Shown: piece after piece, positions 17,959 through 27,093 of the stretch
Position numbering within the stretch: the first letter of the stretch is position 1
How the letters are laid out: each line of letters begins with the position of its first letter
Source of the DNA: Pasteurella sp049941595
GTDB taxonomy: Bacteria; Pseudomonadota; Gammaproteobacteria; Enterobacterales; Pasteurellaceae
NCBI GenBank assembly: GCA_049941595.1
Contig: JBNFNA010000007.1
Span: forward strand, 1-64,000
Direction: 5' to 3'
DNA length: 64,000 nucleotides
Made by a program: the position numbers and the translations under genes
The notes under the pieces: generated by a model
What the model was told of the DNA's origin: nothing
The model's database searches: none
What the model saw: the letters and a program-made list of their open reading frames with translations, nothing else

Positions 17959-19002
17959 ATGAAGATTTTAATTATTGGCCCTTCTTGGGTTGGCGATATG
18001 ATGATGTCGCACAGCTTATATCAAGTGCTCAAACAGCAATATCCTGCGTGCGAAATTGATGTAATGGCGCCAAATTGGTGTAAACCACTTCTCGCCCGTA
18101 TGCCTGAAGTGCGTAATGCGATTACAATGCCAATCGGACACGGTGCATTTGCACTTGGTGAACGTTATCGTTTGGGCAAGTCATTACGCAATCAATATGA
18201 TATGTCGATTGTATTACCGAACTCATTAAAATCAGCTTTCATTCCATTTTTTGCCAAAATTCCACGCCGTCGTGGCTGGAAAGGCGAAAGCCGTTACATT
18301 TTCTTAAATGATATTCGCAATAACAAAAAAGATTATCCGATGATGGTGCAACGCTATATTGCGTTAGGGTTTGAAAAAGGTACGATGCCAAAAGCGGCAG
18401 ATTTACCACGCCCGGTGCCCTATCTGACGATCAATCCTGAAGAACAAACAGAAACTTTAAAAAAATTCGAAAAACAGACCGCACTTGCTGGGCATCGTCC
18501 GAGTATTGGTTTCTGTCCAGGTGCTGAATTTGGGCCTGCAAAACGTTGGCCACATTATCATTATGCGAAACTGGCAGAAATGTTAATTCAACAAGGCTAT
18601 GCCATTCGCTTATTTGGATCGGCGAAAGATAGCGAAGTAGGTGAAGATATTCGCCAAGCTTTACCAGAAGATTTACGCAATTATTGTGTCAATTTAGCAG
18701 GGCAAACCGCGTTAAATGAAGCTGTGGATTTAATTGCAGATTGTGTAGCTGTTGTAAGCAACGACAGCGGTTTAATGCATATTGCAGCCGCCGTGCAACG
18801 CCCATTAGTAGCACTTTATGGCCCGACTAGCCCAACTTATACGCCGCCGTTATCTGATCAAGCTATCATCATTCGTTTGATTGAAGGCGGATTAATCAAA
18901 GTGCGTAAAGGCAAAGACAGTGCAGAAGGTTATCATCAAAGTTTAATTGATATTCAACCAGAAATGGTATTGGAAAAACTCACAGAATTACTTACACGCT
19001 AA
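17959..19002 (+). CDS. waaF: ADP-heptose:LPS heptosyltransferase II
   Basis: The 347-residue GT9 glycosyltransferase adds the second heptose to the LPS inner core on the cytoplasmic face of the inner membrane. It opens with ILIIGPSWVGDMMM. Other landmarks are the donor-binding CPGAEFGPAKRWP block near 192 and a C-terminal SNDSGLMHIAAA motif near 272, both typical of WaaF. Its TAA shares a base with the waaC start, so translation is coupled. gmhB at the window start makes the substrate pathway. Confidence 0.95.
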   Translation: MKILIIGPSWVGDMMMSHSLYQVLKQQYPACEIDVMAPNWCKPLLARMPEVRNAITMPIGHGAFALGERYRLGKSLRNQYDMSIVLPNSLKSAFIPFFAKIPRRRGWKGESRYIFLNDIRNNKKDYPMMVQRYIALGFEKGTMPKAADLPRPVPYLTINPEEQTETLKKFEKQTALAGHRPSIGFCPGAEFGPAKRWPHYHYAKLAEMLIQQGYAIRLFGSAKDSEVGEDIRQALPEDLRNYCVNLAGQTALNEAVDLIADCVAVVSNDSGLMHIAAAVQRPLVALYGPTSPTYTPPLSDQAIIIRLIEGGLIKVRKGKDSAEGYHQSLIDIQPEMVLEKLTELLTR

Positions 19003-19952
19003 TGAAAATTTGTTTAGTAAAGACCTCATCGATGGGCGATATTTTACACACACTTCCCGCCCTGACCGATGCTCAAAATGCGATCCCAAATTTACAAGTG
19101 GATTGGGTGGTTGAGGAAAATTTTGCTGAAATTCCACATTGGCACAGTTCGGTCAATCAGGTCATTCCGATTGCATTACGTCGCTGGCGAAAATCCCCTT
19201 TTTCGGCTGACACTCGAAATCAATGGAAAAACTACCGCACTTTATTACAAGCCGAGCAATATGATGCGGTGATTGATGCACAAGGATTATTCAAAAGTGC
19301 ATTTTTTGCCACCCGTTTAGCGCAAGGCACAAAACACGGCTACGATCGCCATTCCATTCGTGAACCAATCGCCTCATTTTTCTATGACAAAAAGTATGCG
19401 ATTAGTTACCAACAACACGCCGTAGAACGCATCCGCCAGCTATTTGCGCAAAGTCTTAATTATGCGTTACCACAAACACAAGGCGATTATGGCATTGCGC
19501 GTCATTTTCCAACCCAAGCAAGCGAAATGCCTTATGTGATATTTTTCCACGGCACAACACGCCAAGATAAATTCTTGCCAGACGAACAATGGCGAAAATT
19601 AGCAGAAAAATTGACTGCACTTGGTTTAGAAATTCGCTTACCTTGGTCAAATGCACCAGAAAAACAGCGTGCCGAAATGATCGCACAAGATCTGGCGTTG
19701 GTAAAAATTCTGCCGAAATCGAACCTCTCTGCACTCGCACAACAGATTGTCAATGCCAAAGCTGTGGTGTCTGTGGATACTGGTTTAGCACATTTAACCG
19801 CAGCTTTAGATAAGACCAATATCACCTTATATGGTGCAACAGATCCAAAATTAATCGGCGCTTACGGTAAAAATCAGCATCATTTAGTGGCGGAAAGTAT
19901 GGACAAAATTCAAGCCGATGAAATTTTGCAAAAACTGACCGCACTTTTATAA
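19002..19952 (+). CDS. waaC: ADP-heptose:LPS heptosyltransferase I
   Basis: The 316-residue GT9 enzyme attaches the first heptose to Kdo of lipid A-Kdo. Features are the N-terminal VKTSSMGDILHTLPAL, the FFHGTTRQDKFLPDEQW block near 182 (the WaaC form of the donor motif) and VSVDTGLAHLTAAL near 258. It overlaps the waaF stop by one base, giving a waaFC pair. The region after it holds no terminator with a T tract, only the CRISPR-associated stretch. Confidence 0.94.
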   Translation: MKICLVKTSSMGDILHTLPALTDAQNAIPNLQVDWVVEENFAEIPHWHSSVNQVIPIALRRWRKSPFSADTRNQWKNYRTLLQAEQYDAVIDAQGLFKSAFFATRLAQGTKHGYDRHSIREPIASFFYDKKYAISYQQHAVERIRQLFAQSLNYALPQTQGDYGIARHFPTQASEMPYVIFFHGTTRQDKFLPDEQWRKLAEKLTALGLEIRLPWSNAPEKQRAEMIAQDLALVKILPKSNLSALAQQIVNAKAVVSVDTGLAHLTAALDKTNITLYGATDPKLIGAYGKNQHHLVAESMDKIQADEILQKLTALL

Positions 19953-19996
19953 TCGACAAATCCCAAAGCGATTAATAAGCTATAATCTACACTTCA

Positions 19997-20027
<31 letters not shown>

Positions 20028-20040
20028 ATCAAAAACATAA

Positions 20041-20068
20041 AGGCACCGCCGGTCTTGAAAACCGGCGA
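20041..20068 (+). pseudogene. Fragment resembling the tRNA-Ser(UGA) anticodon arm
   Basis: The stretch AAGGCACCG, an extra CCG, then GTCTTGAAAACCGGCGA closely matches the D-arm edge and anticodon arm of bacterial tRNA-Ser with anticodon UGA. CGCCGGT (20047-20053) pairs with ACCGGCG (20061-20067) around CTTGAAA. No acceptor or TPsiC arm follows, so it cannot be a working tRNA. It immediately abuts the degenerate end of the CRISPR array. An integration-site remnant is possible; so is chance survival of a decayed tRNA. Confidence 0.45.
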
Positions 20069-20069
20069 G

Positions 20070-20278
20070 TTTTCAAACCGCCTATACGACAGTGAACATC
20101 TGATTTTAATGACACAAGCACAAATGAAATTTCTAAGCCACCTATACGGCGGTGAACTGTGGTGGCACAGGCTGAGCTTGCGGAAGATATTTTCTAAGCC
20201 ACCTATACGGCGGTGAACGATGTGATTTTAGATCATCTGGTGCTTCGTAATTTCTAAGCCACCTATACGGCGGTGAAC
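20070..20278 (-). CRISPR. Orphan type I-F CRISPR array, 4 repeats and 3 spacers
   Basis: The 28-base repeat occurs at 20130-20157, 20191-20218 and 20251-20278 without mismatch. A degenerate copy with six differences is at 20070-20097. Spacers are 32, 33 and 32 bases. On the minus strand the repeat begins GTTCACCGCCGTATAGG and ends TTAGAAA, the type I-F family form. The decayed repeat at the low-coordinate end marks the trailer, so the leader should lie above 20279. No cas gene is in the window; processing would need a Cas6f encoded elsewhere. The array may be a relic. Confidence 0.93.
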
Positions 20279-20424
20279 TAGACTAGTCTAATCAATGTGG
20301 ATTTATTCATCAAGAAAGGGCCGTTTAAAGGGTGAAAAACCGTTTTTTCAGGCATAAAAATAACCCTTTCATCTTATTCGATAAATCATCTCTAAAGAAA
20401 AAAGGGTTAAAGATAGGTTGTTAA
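20279..20424 (-). other. CRISPR leader region and probable srmB terminator
   Basis: A+T-rich DNA between the array and srmB. The part next to the array (about 20279-20340) is where the leader should lie. An inverted pair TGAAAAA/TTTTTCA occurs near 20330-20350. AACCCTTT (20362-20369) and AAAGGGTT (20401-20408) could form the srmB terminator: on the minus strand the second arm is followed by ATTTTTATG, though the loop is long at 31 bases. Confidence 0.45.
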
Positions 20425-21753
20425 TTATTCTGTGCTGTTCGTTGCTGAACTTGGTTTACGGCGTTTACCAATATTTTTGGTGTCTTTATGGCGCAGTTTT
20501 GTTTTCTTTTTCTGCTCTTGTTTTTGCTTTTCATCACGCTTCGCTTTAATGCGTGCTTTTTGCTTTTTAGTGACCGTTTTCACTTCGCCATCTTTTGGGG
20601 CTTTAGTGCGAGGTTCTAAGCCTTCAATCACGCGCGCTTTCAATAGTTCTTCGGTATAACGTTTAATCTTGCCGAGTAATTTATAATCGTGTGCTTCGAC
20701 AAAAGACACCGCAACGCCCTTTTTACCTGCACGCGCGGTACGACCTATACGGTGTAAATAGGTGTCTGCACTGTAGGGCAAATCAAAGTTCATTACGTGG
20801 CTGACATCTTCAATATCAATACCACGTGCGGCAACATCCGTTGCAACTAACACAGTAACGATGCCATTTTTCAGTTTATCGATCGCATTATTACGTTGAG
20901 TTTGCGCCATTTCACCTTCTAAATAAGTAGATCGAATACCACGTTTACGCAAGGTTTCTGACAACTCACGCACATCTTCACGACGACGCACGAAAACAAT
21001 ACCGCGACTCACTTTTTCTTCTTCAATAAAACGGGCAAGCAATTTGATTTTATGCTCGTTGCTATCCGCGTGATAAAACCATTGTTGGATTTTTTTACGC
21101 TCACGACGGCTTGGCTCCGCGTCAATTTCCACAGGATCTGTTAATAAACGCCCTGCGAAATCCACCAGCAACTCCCCCTCTAAGGTTGCGGAGAACAATA
21201 ACGTTTGTTTACGCCAACGGGTTTCCGCAGCGATTTTCTCAGCATCTTGTCCGAAGCCCATTTGCAACATACGATCCGCTTCATCGAAAATTAAAATCTC
21301 GACCGCACGGCAATCAAAGTTTTCTTCTTTAATGTATTGCAACAAACGCCCTGGCGTTGCCACCACGATGTCTTGGTTTTTATTAAACACTTCACCGTGG
21401 TTTTGGTATGCCACACCACCGGTAATCGTAGCAATGCTTAAATTTGTGAATGCAGAAAGTTCTTCTGCTTGCTCTGCCACTTGCATTGCCAATTCACGGG
21501 TTGGGGTCAATACAAGCACACGAGGTGCGCCCGGTTTACGGCGTGGATAATCTAATAAATGTTGAATTGCCGGCAATAAAAATGCGGCGGTTTTCCCTGT
21601 GCCTGTTGGTGCTGAACCTAACACATCACGCTCTTCCATTGCTGCGGGGATCGTTTCTTGCTGAATTGCAGTTGGGCGTGTGTAGCCTTTTTTTGCCAAG
21701 GCTTTTAGTAAGGCAGGGGCGAGATCAAAATCTTCAAAAGTTGCTGATGTCAT
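20425..21753 (-). CDS. srmB: DEAD-box ATP-dependent RNA helicase SrmB
   Basis: The 442-residue helicase acts in early assembly of the 50S ribosomal subunit. Motifs: Q-motif near 31, APTGTGKT at 48-55, PTRELA at 84-89, DEAD at 157-160, SAT at 188-190, and HRIGRTARAG near 335. The C-terminal 60 residues are a lysine-rich, low-complexity basic tail that binds RNA. It is divergent from trmN6, the same pairing as srmB and yfiC in E. coli, which supports SrmB over other DEAD proteins. Confidence 0.94.
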   Translation of the reverse strand: MTSATFEDFDLAPALLKALAKKGYTRPTAIQQETIPAAMEERDVLGSAPTGTGKTAAFLLPAIQHLLDYPRRKPGAPRVLVLTPTRELAMQVAEQAEELSAFTNLSIATITGGVAYQNHGEVFNKNQDIVVATPGRLLQYIKEENFDCRAVEILIFDEADRMLQMGFGQDAEKIAAETRWRKQTLLFSATLEGELLVDFAGRLLTDPVEIDAEPSRRERKKIQQWFYHADSNEHKIKLLARFIEEEKVSRGIVFVRRREDVRELSETLRKRGIRSTYLEGEMAQTQRNNAIDKLKNGIVTVLVATDVAARGIDIEDVSHVMNFDLPYSADTYLHRIGRTARAGKKGVAVSFVEAHDYKLLGKIKRYTEELLKARVIEGLEPRTKAPKDGEVKTVTKKQKARIKAKRDEKQKQEQKKKTKLRHKDTKNIGKRRKPSSATNSTE

Positions 21754-21864
21754 AAGTATGGGTTTCTATCATTGAAAAATTGTGGCAGATTATACCGCAC
21801 TTTGCCCGCGTTGCGAAATTAAGGCAAGCTTGGCACTTAAGTGCAGTCATTTTTAAGGAAATTT

Positions 21865-22578
21865 ATGTCAGCAAAACAGAATGGTTTCACCTTCAAACAA
21901 TTTCATATTAATCACGATCGTTGTGCGATGAAAGTGGGCACTGACGGGATTTTGTTGGGCGCTTGGGCGGACGTTAGCCAAGCCAAACGCATTTTAGATT
22001 TAGGCACTGGCACAGGCTTGATTGCCTTAATGCTAGCACAACGCAGTGCAGACGATTGCCAAATCAGTGCGGTGGAATTAGATCACTCGGCTTTTTTACA
22101 AGCACAAGAGAATATTCAACAATCCAACTGGGCAAACAAAATTCACTTATATTCACAAAATATTGCGGACTTTTCTACAAATACTGTGGATAAATTCGAC
22201 TTAATTGTGGCAAATCCGCCTTATTTTCCACAAGGTGTTGATTGTAGCAGTGAGCAACGTAATTTAGCACGTTATACAGAAAATCTCACGCATTTAGATT
22301 GGCTTAATTTGGCTTCGCAATGTGTATCAGTACAAGGCAAAATCAGTTTTGTATTACCTTTTGAAGCAGGCAAAACCTTATTAAAACACACCGCACTTCC
22401 CTGTGTTGAAAGTTGTGAAGTAATCACAAAAATCGGCAAAGCCCCGCAACGTTTACTGCTGACATTTGCCTTACAAGCTACGCCGTTAAAGCAAAGTCAG
22501 TTAATTATTTACGATGAAAATAATCAATACCATTCGGACTTTGTGGCGCTCACACGAGATTTTTATCTGAAGTTTTAA
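21865..22578 (+). CDS. trmN6: tRNA1(Val) (adenine(37)-N6)-methyltransferase
   Basis: The 237-residue SAM-dependent methyltransferase (YfiC/TrmN6) modifies A37 of tRNA-Val. It shows motif I LDLGTGTGLIALML near 43, an acidic VELDH strand end near 71, and the catalytic NPPYF near 120. I chose ATG 21865, 6 bases after AAGGAA; an in-frame upstream start at 21841 overlaps a DNA uptake-like sequence and is not conserved. Confidence 0.92.
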   Translation: MSAKQNGFTFKQFHINHDRCAMKVGTDGILLGAWADVSQAKRILDLGTGTGLIALMLAQRSADDCQISAVELDHSAFLQAQENIQQSNWANKIHLYSQNIADFSTNTVDKFDLIVANPPYFPQGVDCSSEQRNLARYTENLTHLDWLNLASQCVSVQGKISFVLPFEAGKTLLKHTALPCVESCEVITKIGKAPQRLLLTFALQATPLKQSQLIIYDENNQYHSDFVALTRDFYLKF

Positions 22579-22643
22579 GTGATTGGAAAATTGAAAAAAG
22601 TGCGGTCAATTTTGAAGAAGTTTTAAATGTGCCCCATAAAATT

Positions 22644-22664
22644 GCCCCTCTGAACAAGAGGGGC
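22644..22664 (-). terminator. Terminator of the rhodanese gene
   Basis: GCCCCTCT (22644-22651) and AGAGGGGC (22657-22664) pair with a 5-base loop. On the minus strand AATTTTATG follows. It lies between convergent trmN6 and the rhodanese gene. Confidence 0.7.
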
Positions 22665-22689
22665 GAACTGGAAATCACGACATCAATAA

Positions 22690-23211
22690 CTATTTGTTCC
22701 AAGGCATTACGGCTAATAATCTTGCCATTCCACAGAAACCTGTCACACCCGCAAAAATTAAACCTGCGCCGACAAATAATGGAATTGCAAAGAAATATGG
22801 AGAAGCAAGCAAACCTAAAATTGAGCCTAACAGCACTAACGAGCCGGCAGCGATTTGCACTTGGCGCATCATTTCTAAAGGTTGTTTTTTATCAAATACC
22901 ACTGGTAAGTTTGCGGCTTTCCAACCATCAATGCCTTTTTCTACTACATACACTTCCGCACCGAAATCCGCATATTTTGCTAATGTATCTTGCGCATTCT
23001 TCGTTCTCATTCCCGATTTGCAGTGGAAAATAATGACTTTTTGATCCTTCAATTCCTCACGTGGGCCTTTATTTAGCTCATCAAGAGGAATGGATTTTGC
23101 CCCTGCAATATGCTCGCGACGGTGTTCGTCTGGTTGACGAATATCCACTAAAACTGCGCCAGCAAGCACTCTTTGCTGTGCATCTTGGGCTGAAATAATA
23201 GTAATTGACAT
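22690..23211 (-). CDS. Membrane-anchored rhodanese-like protein (YgaP type)
   Basis: The 173-residue protein has an N-terminal rhodanese domain (about 1-105) with active-site loop HCKSGMRT, giving a persulfide-forming cysteine. A DUF2892 tail follows with two hydrophobic segments (about 118-142 and 145-165) that anchor it in the inner membrane. The E. coli counterpart is YgaP, an inner-membrane sulfurtransferase. The physiological sulfur acceptor is not known from this context. A short gap of 21 bases separates it from pnuC upstream on the same strand, so they may be co-transcribed. Confidence 0.85.
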   Translation of the reverse strand: MSITIISAQDAQQRVLAGAVLVDIRQPDEHRREHIAGAKSIPLDELNKGPREELKDQKVIIFHCKSGMRTKNAQDTLAKYADFGAEVYVVEKGIDGWKAANLPVVFDKKQPLEMMRQVQIAAGSLVLLGSILGLLASPYFFAIPLFVGAGLIFAGVTGFCGMARLLAVMPWNK

Positions 23212-23232
23212 TGTGACCTTCCTTAGGTTGAA

Positions 23233-23925
23233 TTAACGATTAACTCGTTCTAATTTACGCCAATTATAATACCCATAAAGAGAGTTTAGCAAATATGCAG
23301 AATACATTGTTACCATCGAAAGTGAACCTTCATCCGCTTGCATCCAAAGCACAATTGAAATCACGTTCAACATAATCCATAAAAGCCATTGTTCACGATA
23401 ACGCAACACCATTAATAATTGCGCCACCACCACGATCACCGTAGTTAAGCCGTCTAAGCCTGTTGAGCTACCACCTGCTGCATTCAATGCTTGTACAAAT
23501 AACAAAGTTCCCACAACAATTGCGGTTAAGGTAATCGCCCAGCCTTTTAAAGTGAGAGATTTACTGATAACACTTTCTGTATTTGCAGTTTCTTTTTGTA
23601 AATTATTCTTCCAAAGAAAATAGCCAATAAACTGCGCTGGAATATATACATAAAGCACGGTGTTCATTTCACCAAGATAATTTGCACCCCACGCCACGTA
23701 AAAATAAGTGTAAGCAAAAATCAAACCGAAGAAATAGTTACTGATTTTCCCTTTACTCACGAAGACCACGCATAAAATGCCAGAAATCCCCGAAATCATT
23801 GCTAAAATCGATTCTGGGTTTTGAACATAAATCACGATCTGTGCAATTAAAAACGCAGCTAACCACACCACTTCAAAAGGTTTCCAACCACCTAAAAATT
23901 CATTTTTAATGTCTTGTAAGTTCAT
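23233..23925 (-). CDS. pnuC: Nicotinamide riboside transporter PnuC
   Basis: The 230-residue inner-membrane protein has seven hydrophobic segments and the PnuC-type W-rich motifs (GYFLWKNN near 103, YREQWLLWIMLNV near 175). It imports nicotinamide riboside for NAD synthesis, the V-factor route important in Pasteurellaceae that cannot make NAD de novo. The promoter should be in the 244-base gap shared with divergent rapA. I recognised no NadR operator there. Confidence 0.92.
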   Translation of the reverse strand: MNLQDIKNEFLGGWKPFEVVWLAAFLIAQIVIYVQNPESILAMISGISGILCVVFVSKGKISNYFFGLIFAYTYFYVAWGANYLGEMNTVLYVYIPAQFIGYFLWKNNLQKETANTESVISKSLTLKGWAITLTAIVVGTLLFVQALNAAGGSSTGLDGLTTVIVVVAQLLMVLRYREQWLLWIMLNVISIVLWMQADEGSLSMVTMYSAYLLNSLYGYYNWRKLERVNR

Positions 23926-24120
23926 CCTAATAGCCTCCGTAGAAAAAAGATGGTCAAATTTTCACACCTTGCCCCATTGATGTCAAGTGTAAGCTACATT
24001 TCATTATCAAAAATAAGCATTAACCACATTTTTTGTAACATATGGATTAATCAAAACAGTATAATATCCACCATTTTCAGAAAGCTGATATTTCGTTTTA
24101 TTTTTCAGCTCAAGATCGCT

Positions 24121-24138
24121 AAAATAGCCGGCTATTTT
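24121..24138. promoter_or_regulatory. Palindrome in the rapA leader
   Basis: AAAATAGCCGGCTATTTT is a perfect 18-base palindrome, about 32 bases before the rapA ATG, followed by T residues. It could be an operator or a weak attenuator hairpin. There is no upstream plus-strand gene for it to terminate. Confidence 0.45.
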
Positions 24139-24169
24139 TTATAAAAACAATGATTAGAGAAAGTATTTT

Positions 24170-27073
24170 ATGACATTTGCAGTAGGTCAACGTTGGATTA
24201 GTGAAAGCGAAAATAGTCTTGGTTTAGGTTTAATTGTCGGTGTGGATATGCGCACCCTCACCATTCTTTTCCCTGCATCAGAGGAACAACGTATTTATGC
24301 GTTAGATTCTGCCCCTTTAACGCGTGTGTTATTTCAAGTGGGTGATGAAATCACTCACAACGAAGGTTGGAAAGGCACTGTGTTAGATATTTTAGAAAAC
24401 AAAGGGGTGGCGTTTTATCTGGTGAAACGCAGTGACAATGGCGAAGAAGTCACGATGAAAGAAATGGATTTAGCTCACCAAATGACGTTCAGTAAGCCAC
24501 AAGATCGTTTATTTACTGCACAGATTGACCGCAACGAACATTTTGCGGTGCGTTATAACGCATTAAAACACCAACAAGCACAATTCCAGTCGCCATTACG
24601 TGGCTTGCGTGGCATTCGTGCAGGCTTAATTCCACACCAATTACATATTGCAAAAGAAGTGGGGCAACGTACTGCACCACGAGTATTATTAGCTGATGAA
24701 GTGGGTTTAGGGAAAACCATTGAAGCGGGAATGATCTTGCAACAACAGTTGTTTGTGGAAAAAGTGGAACGTGTGTTAATCATCGTGCCAGAAACATTGC
24801 AACACCAATGGTTAGTGGAAATGTTGCGCCGTTTTAACTTACATTTCTCATTGTTTGATGAAGAACGTTGTGCGGATTTTGAAGATCCCACATCCGCTTT
24901 GTGGATCAATCCATTCACGACAGAATCGCAAATTATCTGTGCGTTAGATTGGTTACGTGAAAAACCAAAACGTGTAGAACAATTACTCGAATCGGGCTTT
25001 GATATGTTGATTGTGGACGAAGCTCATCACCTTGCGTGGTCAGAAGACAACCCAAGTTTGGAATATCAATTGGTTGAACAGCTCGCTCGCCAAATCCCAG
25101 CGGTGTTATTACTGACAGCAACACCAGAGCAACTTGGGCAAGAAAGCCACTTTGCACGTTTAAGCTTGCTTGACCCAGATCGTTTCTATGACTACCAAGC
25201 GTTCGTAAAAGAACAGCAACAATATCAACCCGTTGCCGATGCGGTGCAAAGTTTGCTTGCGGATAAACCATTAAGTGCGGTAGAAAAAAATCACATTTCA
25301 GATCTTTTGTCTGAACAAGACGTTGAGCCGATGTTAAAAGTGATTGACTCTAATGCCGATGAAGAACAAAAAGCCTTAGCACGCCAAGAGCTTATCGATA
25401 ACTTGATTGACCGCCACGGTACCAGTCGCGTGTTATTCCGTAACACACGTCAAGGGGTAAAAGGTTTCCCTCGTCGCACTTATAACCAAATCACCTTGGA
25501 ACTACCAAAACAATACAATAATGCGGCAAACGTGTTAGCAATGTTAGGCGAAAAAGGCGAGAAAGATTCGTTCTATCCTGAACAAATGTTCCAAAAATTG
25601 AATCCTGATGCACGCTGGTGGGAATTTGATCCACGTTTAGAATGGTTAATCACATTCTTGAAAAATCACCGCGATGAAAAAGTGCTCGTGATTTGTCGCC
25701 AAGCCAATACGGCGATTCAATTAGAACAAGCGTTGCGTGAAAAAGAAGCCATTCGTGCGGCAGTATTCCACGAGAAAATGACCATTGTCGAGCGTGACCG
25801 CGCGGCTGCTTACTTCGCTCAACGAGAAGAAGGCGCACAAGTGTTATTAAGCTCGAGCATCGGTTCAGAAGGTCGAAACTTCCAATTTGCCAGCCATTTA
25901 GTGCTATTCAATCTGCCTGATAACCCAGATTTATTGGAGCAATGTATTGGTCGTTTGGATCGTATCGGCCAAACCCGGGACATTCAGATTCACGTGCCTT
26001 GTTTTGCAGATACGGCGCAAGTGGTGCTTGCACGTTGGTATCACGAAGGTTTAAATGCCTTTGAAGAAACTTGCCCAATGGGGATGACTTTGTTCGAAAA
26101 ACACCGTGTACAATTAGATGAAATTTTACAAAAACCGACCGCACTTGAAGGCTTTGATGACTTCATTGCACAAACTCGTAAACAGCAAATTGAACTGAAA
26201 CAAGCCTTAGAAAAAGGGCGTGATCGTTTATTAGAACTCAATTCAAATGGCGGTGAAGTAGCACAACAACTTGCTAGTGATATTGCCGAACAAGACGGCT
26301 CAACGGAATTAGTCAATTTTGCGTTGAACCTGTTTGATATTATCGGTGTGGAACAAGAGGATTTAGGCGAGAAATCTATCGTTATCAAACCTGCGGGCAA
26401 TATGCTTGTGCCAGATTTCCCGGGCTTAAAGGAAGATGGTTCAACCGTCACCTTCGATCGCCAACTTTCTCTTGCACGTGAAGATCTTGAATTTATCAGT
26501 TGGGATCACCCGCTTATCCGCAACGGTATTGATTTAATTACATCAGGCGATATAGGCAAAAGTGCGGTCAGTTTATTGATTAATAAAGCGTTACCCGCTG
26601 GTACACTCTTACTTGAAATGATTTATGTGGTCGAAGCACAAGCACCAAAAGGCTTACAGCTCACACGTTTCTTGCCACCAACGCCAATCCGCTTATTGCT
26701 TGATCAAAAAGGCAATAACTTGGCAGACCAAGTATCTTTTAATGCGCTACAAAAGCAATTAAAACCAATTGGTAAAAATATGGCGAACAAAGTGGTGAAA
26801 ATGGTGCGCTCAAATATCGAACAGCTTATCAAAGCTAGCGAACAAAAAATCGTTGCACAAGCTGAACAAATTATCCACAATGCACAACAGCTTGCGGATC
26901 AAACTCTCAGCGCAGAGCTCAACCGCTTAACCGCATTACAAGCAGTGAATAAAAATATTCGCCAAGATGAAGTCGATGCGCTGGAAAACATCAGAACACA
27001 ATCTCTCGCACAGCTACAACAAGCCACTTGGCGTTTAGACAGCTTACGCGTGATTGTGAGTAATAAAGAATAA
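24170..27073 (+). CDS. rapA: RNA polymerase-associated ATPase RapA (HepA)
   Basis: The 967-residue Swi2/Snf2 ATPase recycles stalled core RNA polymerase. It opens with the Tudor-like domain (FAVGQRWISESE). Helicase motif I DEVGLGKT is at 176-183, DEAH at 283-286, and motifs V-VI (SSIGSEGRNFQF and QCIGRLDRIGQT) near 565-600. Its length matches E. coli RapA. The C-terminal third is helical and Gln/Ala-rich, as in the family. Two DNA uptake cores lie inside the coding sequence. Confidence 0.96.
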   Translation: MTFAVGQRWISESENSLGLGLIVGVDMRTLTILFPASEEQRIYALDSAPLTRVLFQVGDEITHNEGWKGTVLDILENKGVAFYLVKRSDNGEEVTMKEMDLAHQMTFSKPQDRLFTAQIDRNEHFAVRYNALKHQQAQFQSPLRGLRGIRAGLIPHQLHIAKEVGQRTAPRVLLADEVGLGKTIEAGMILQQQLFVEKVERVLIIVPETLQHQWLVEMLRRFNLHFSLFDEERCADFEDPTSALWINPFTTESQIICALDWLREKPKRVEQLLESGFDMLIVDEAHHLAWSEDNPSLEYQLVEQLARQIPAVLLLTATPEQLGQESHFARLSLLDPDRFYDYQAFVKEQQQYQPVADAVQSLLADKPLSAVEKNHISDLLSEQDVEPMLKVIDSNADEEQKALARQELIDNLIDRHGTSRVLFRNTRQGVKGFPRRTYNQITLELPKQYNNAANVLAMLGEKGEKDSFYPEQMFQKLNPDARWWEFDPRLEWLITFLKNHRDEKVLVICRQANTAIQLEQALREKEAIRAAVFHEKMTIVERDRAAAYFAQREEGAQVLLSSSIGSEGRNFQFASHLVLFNLPDNPDLLEQCIGRLDRIGQTRDIQIHVPCFADTAQVVLARWYHEGLNAFEETCPMGMTLFEKHRVQLDEILQKPTALEGFDDFIAQTRKQQIELKQALEKGRDRLLELNSNGGEVAQQLASDIAEQDGSTELVNFALNLFDIIGVEQEDLGEKSIVIKPAGNMLVPDFPGLKEDGSTVTFDRQLSLAREDLEFISWDHPLIRNGIDLITSGDIGKSAVSLLINKALPAGTLLLEMIYVVEAQAPKGLQLTRFLPPTPIRLLLDQKGNNLADQVSFNALQKQLKPIGKNMANKVVKMVRSNIEQLIKASEQKIVAQAEQIIHNAQQLADQTLSAELNRLTALQAVNKNIRQDEVDALENIRTQSLAQLQQATWRLDSLRVIVSNKE

Positions 27074-27093
27074 AAAAACAAAAAAGTAAACGT

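Noticed and set aside
22629..23044. Two plus-strand frames opposite the rhodanese gene
   Set aside because: They overlap a clear rhodanese-DUF2892 gene and carry no ribosome site or domain.
23926..24169. A NAD-responsive riboswitch or NadR site before pnuC
   Set aside because: I found no recognised aptamer or operator pattern; only A+T-rich sequence and short dyads are present.
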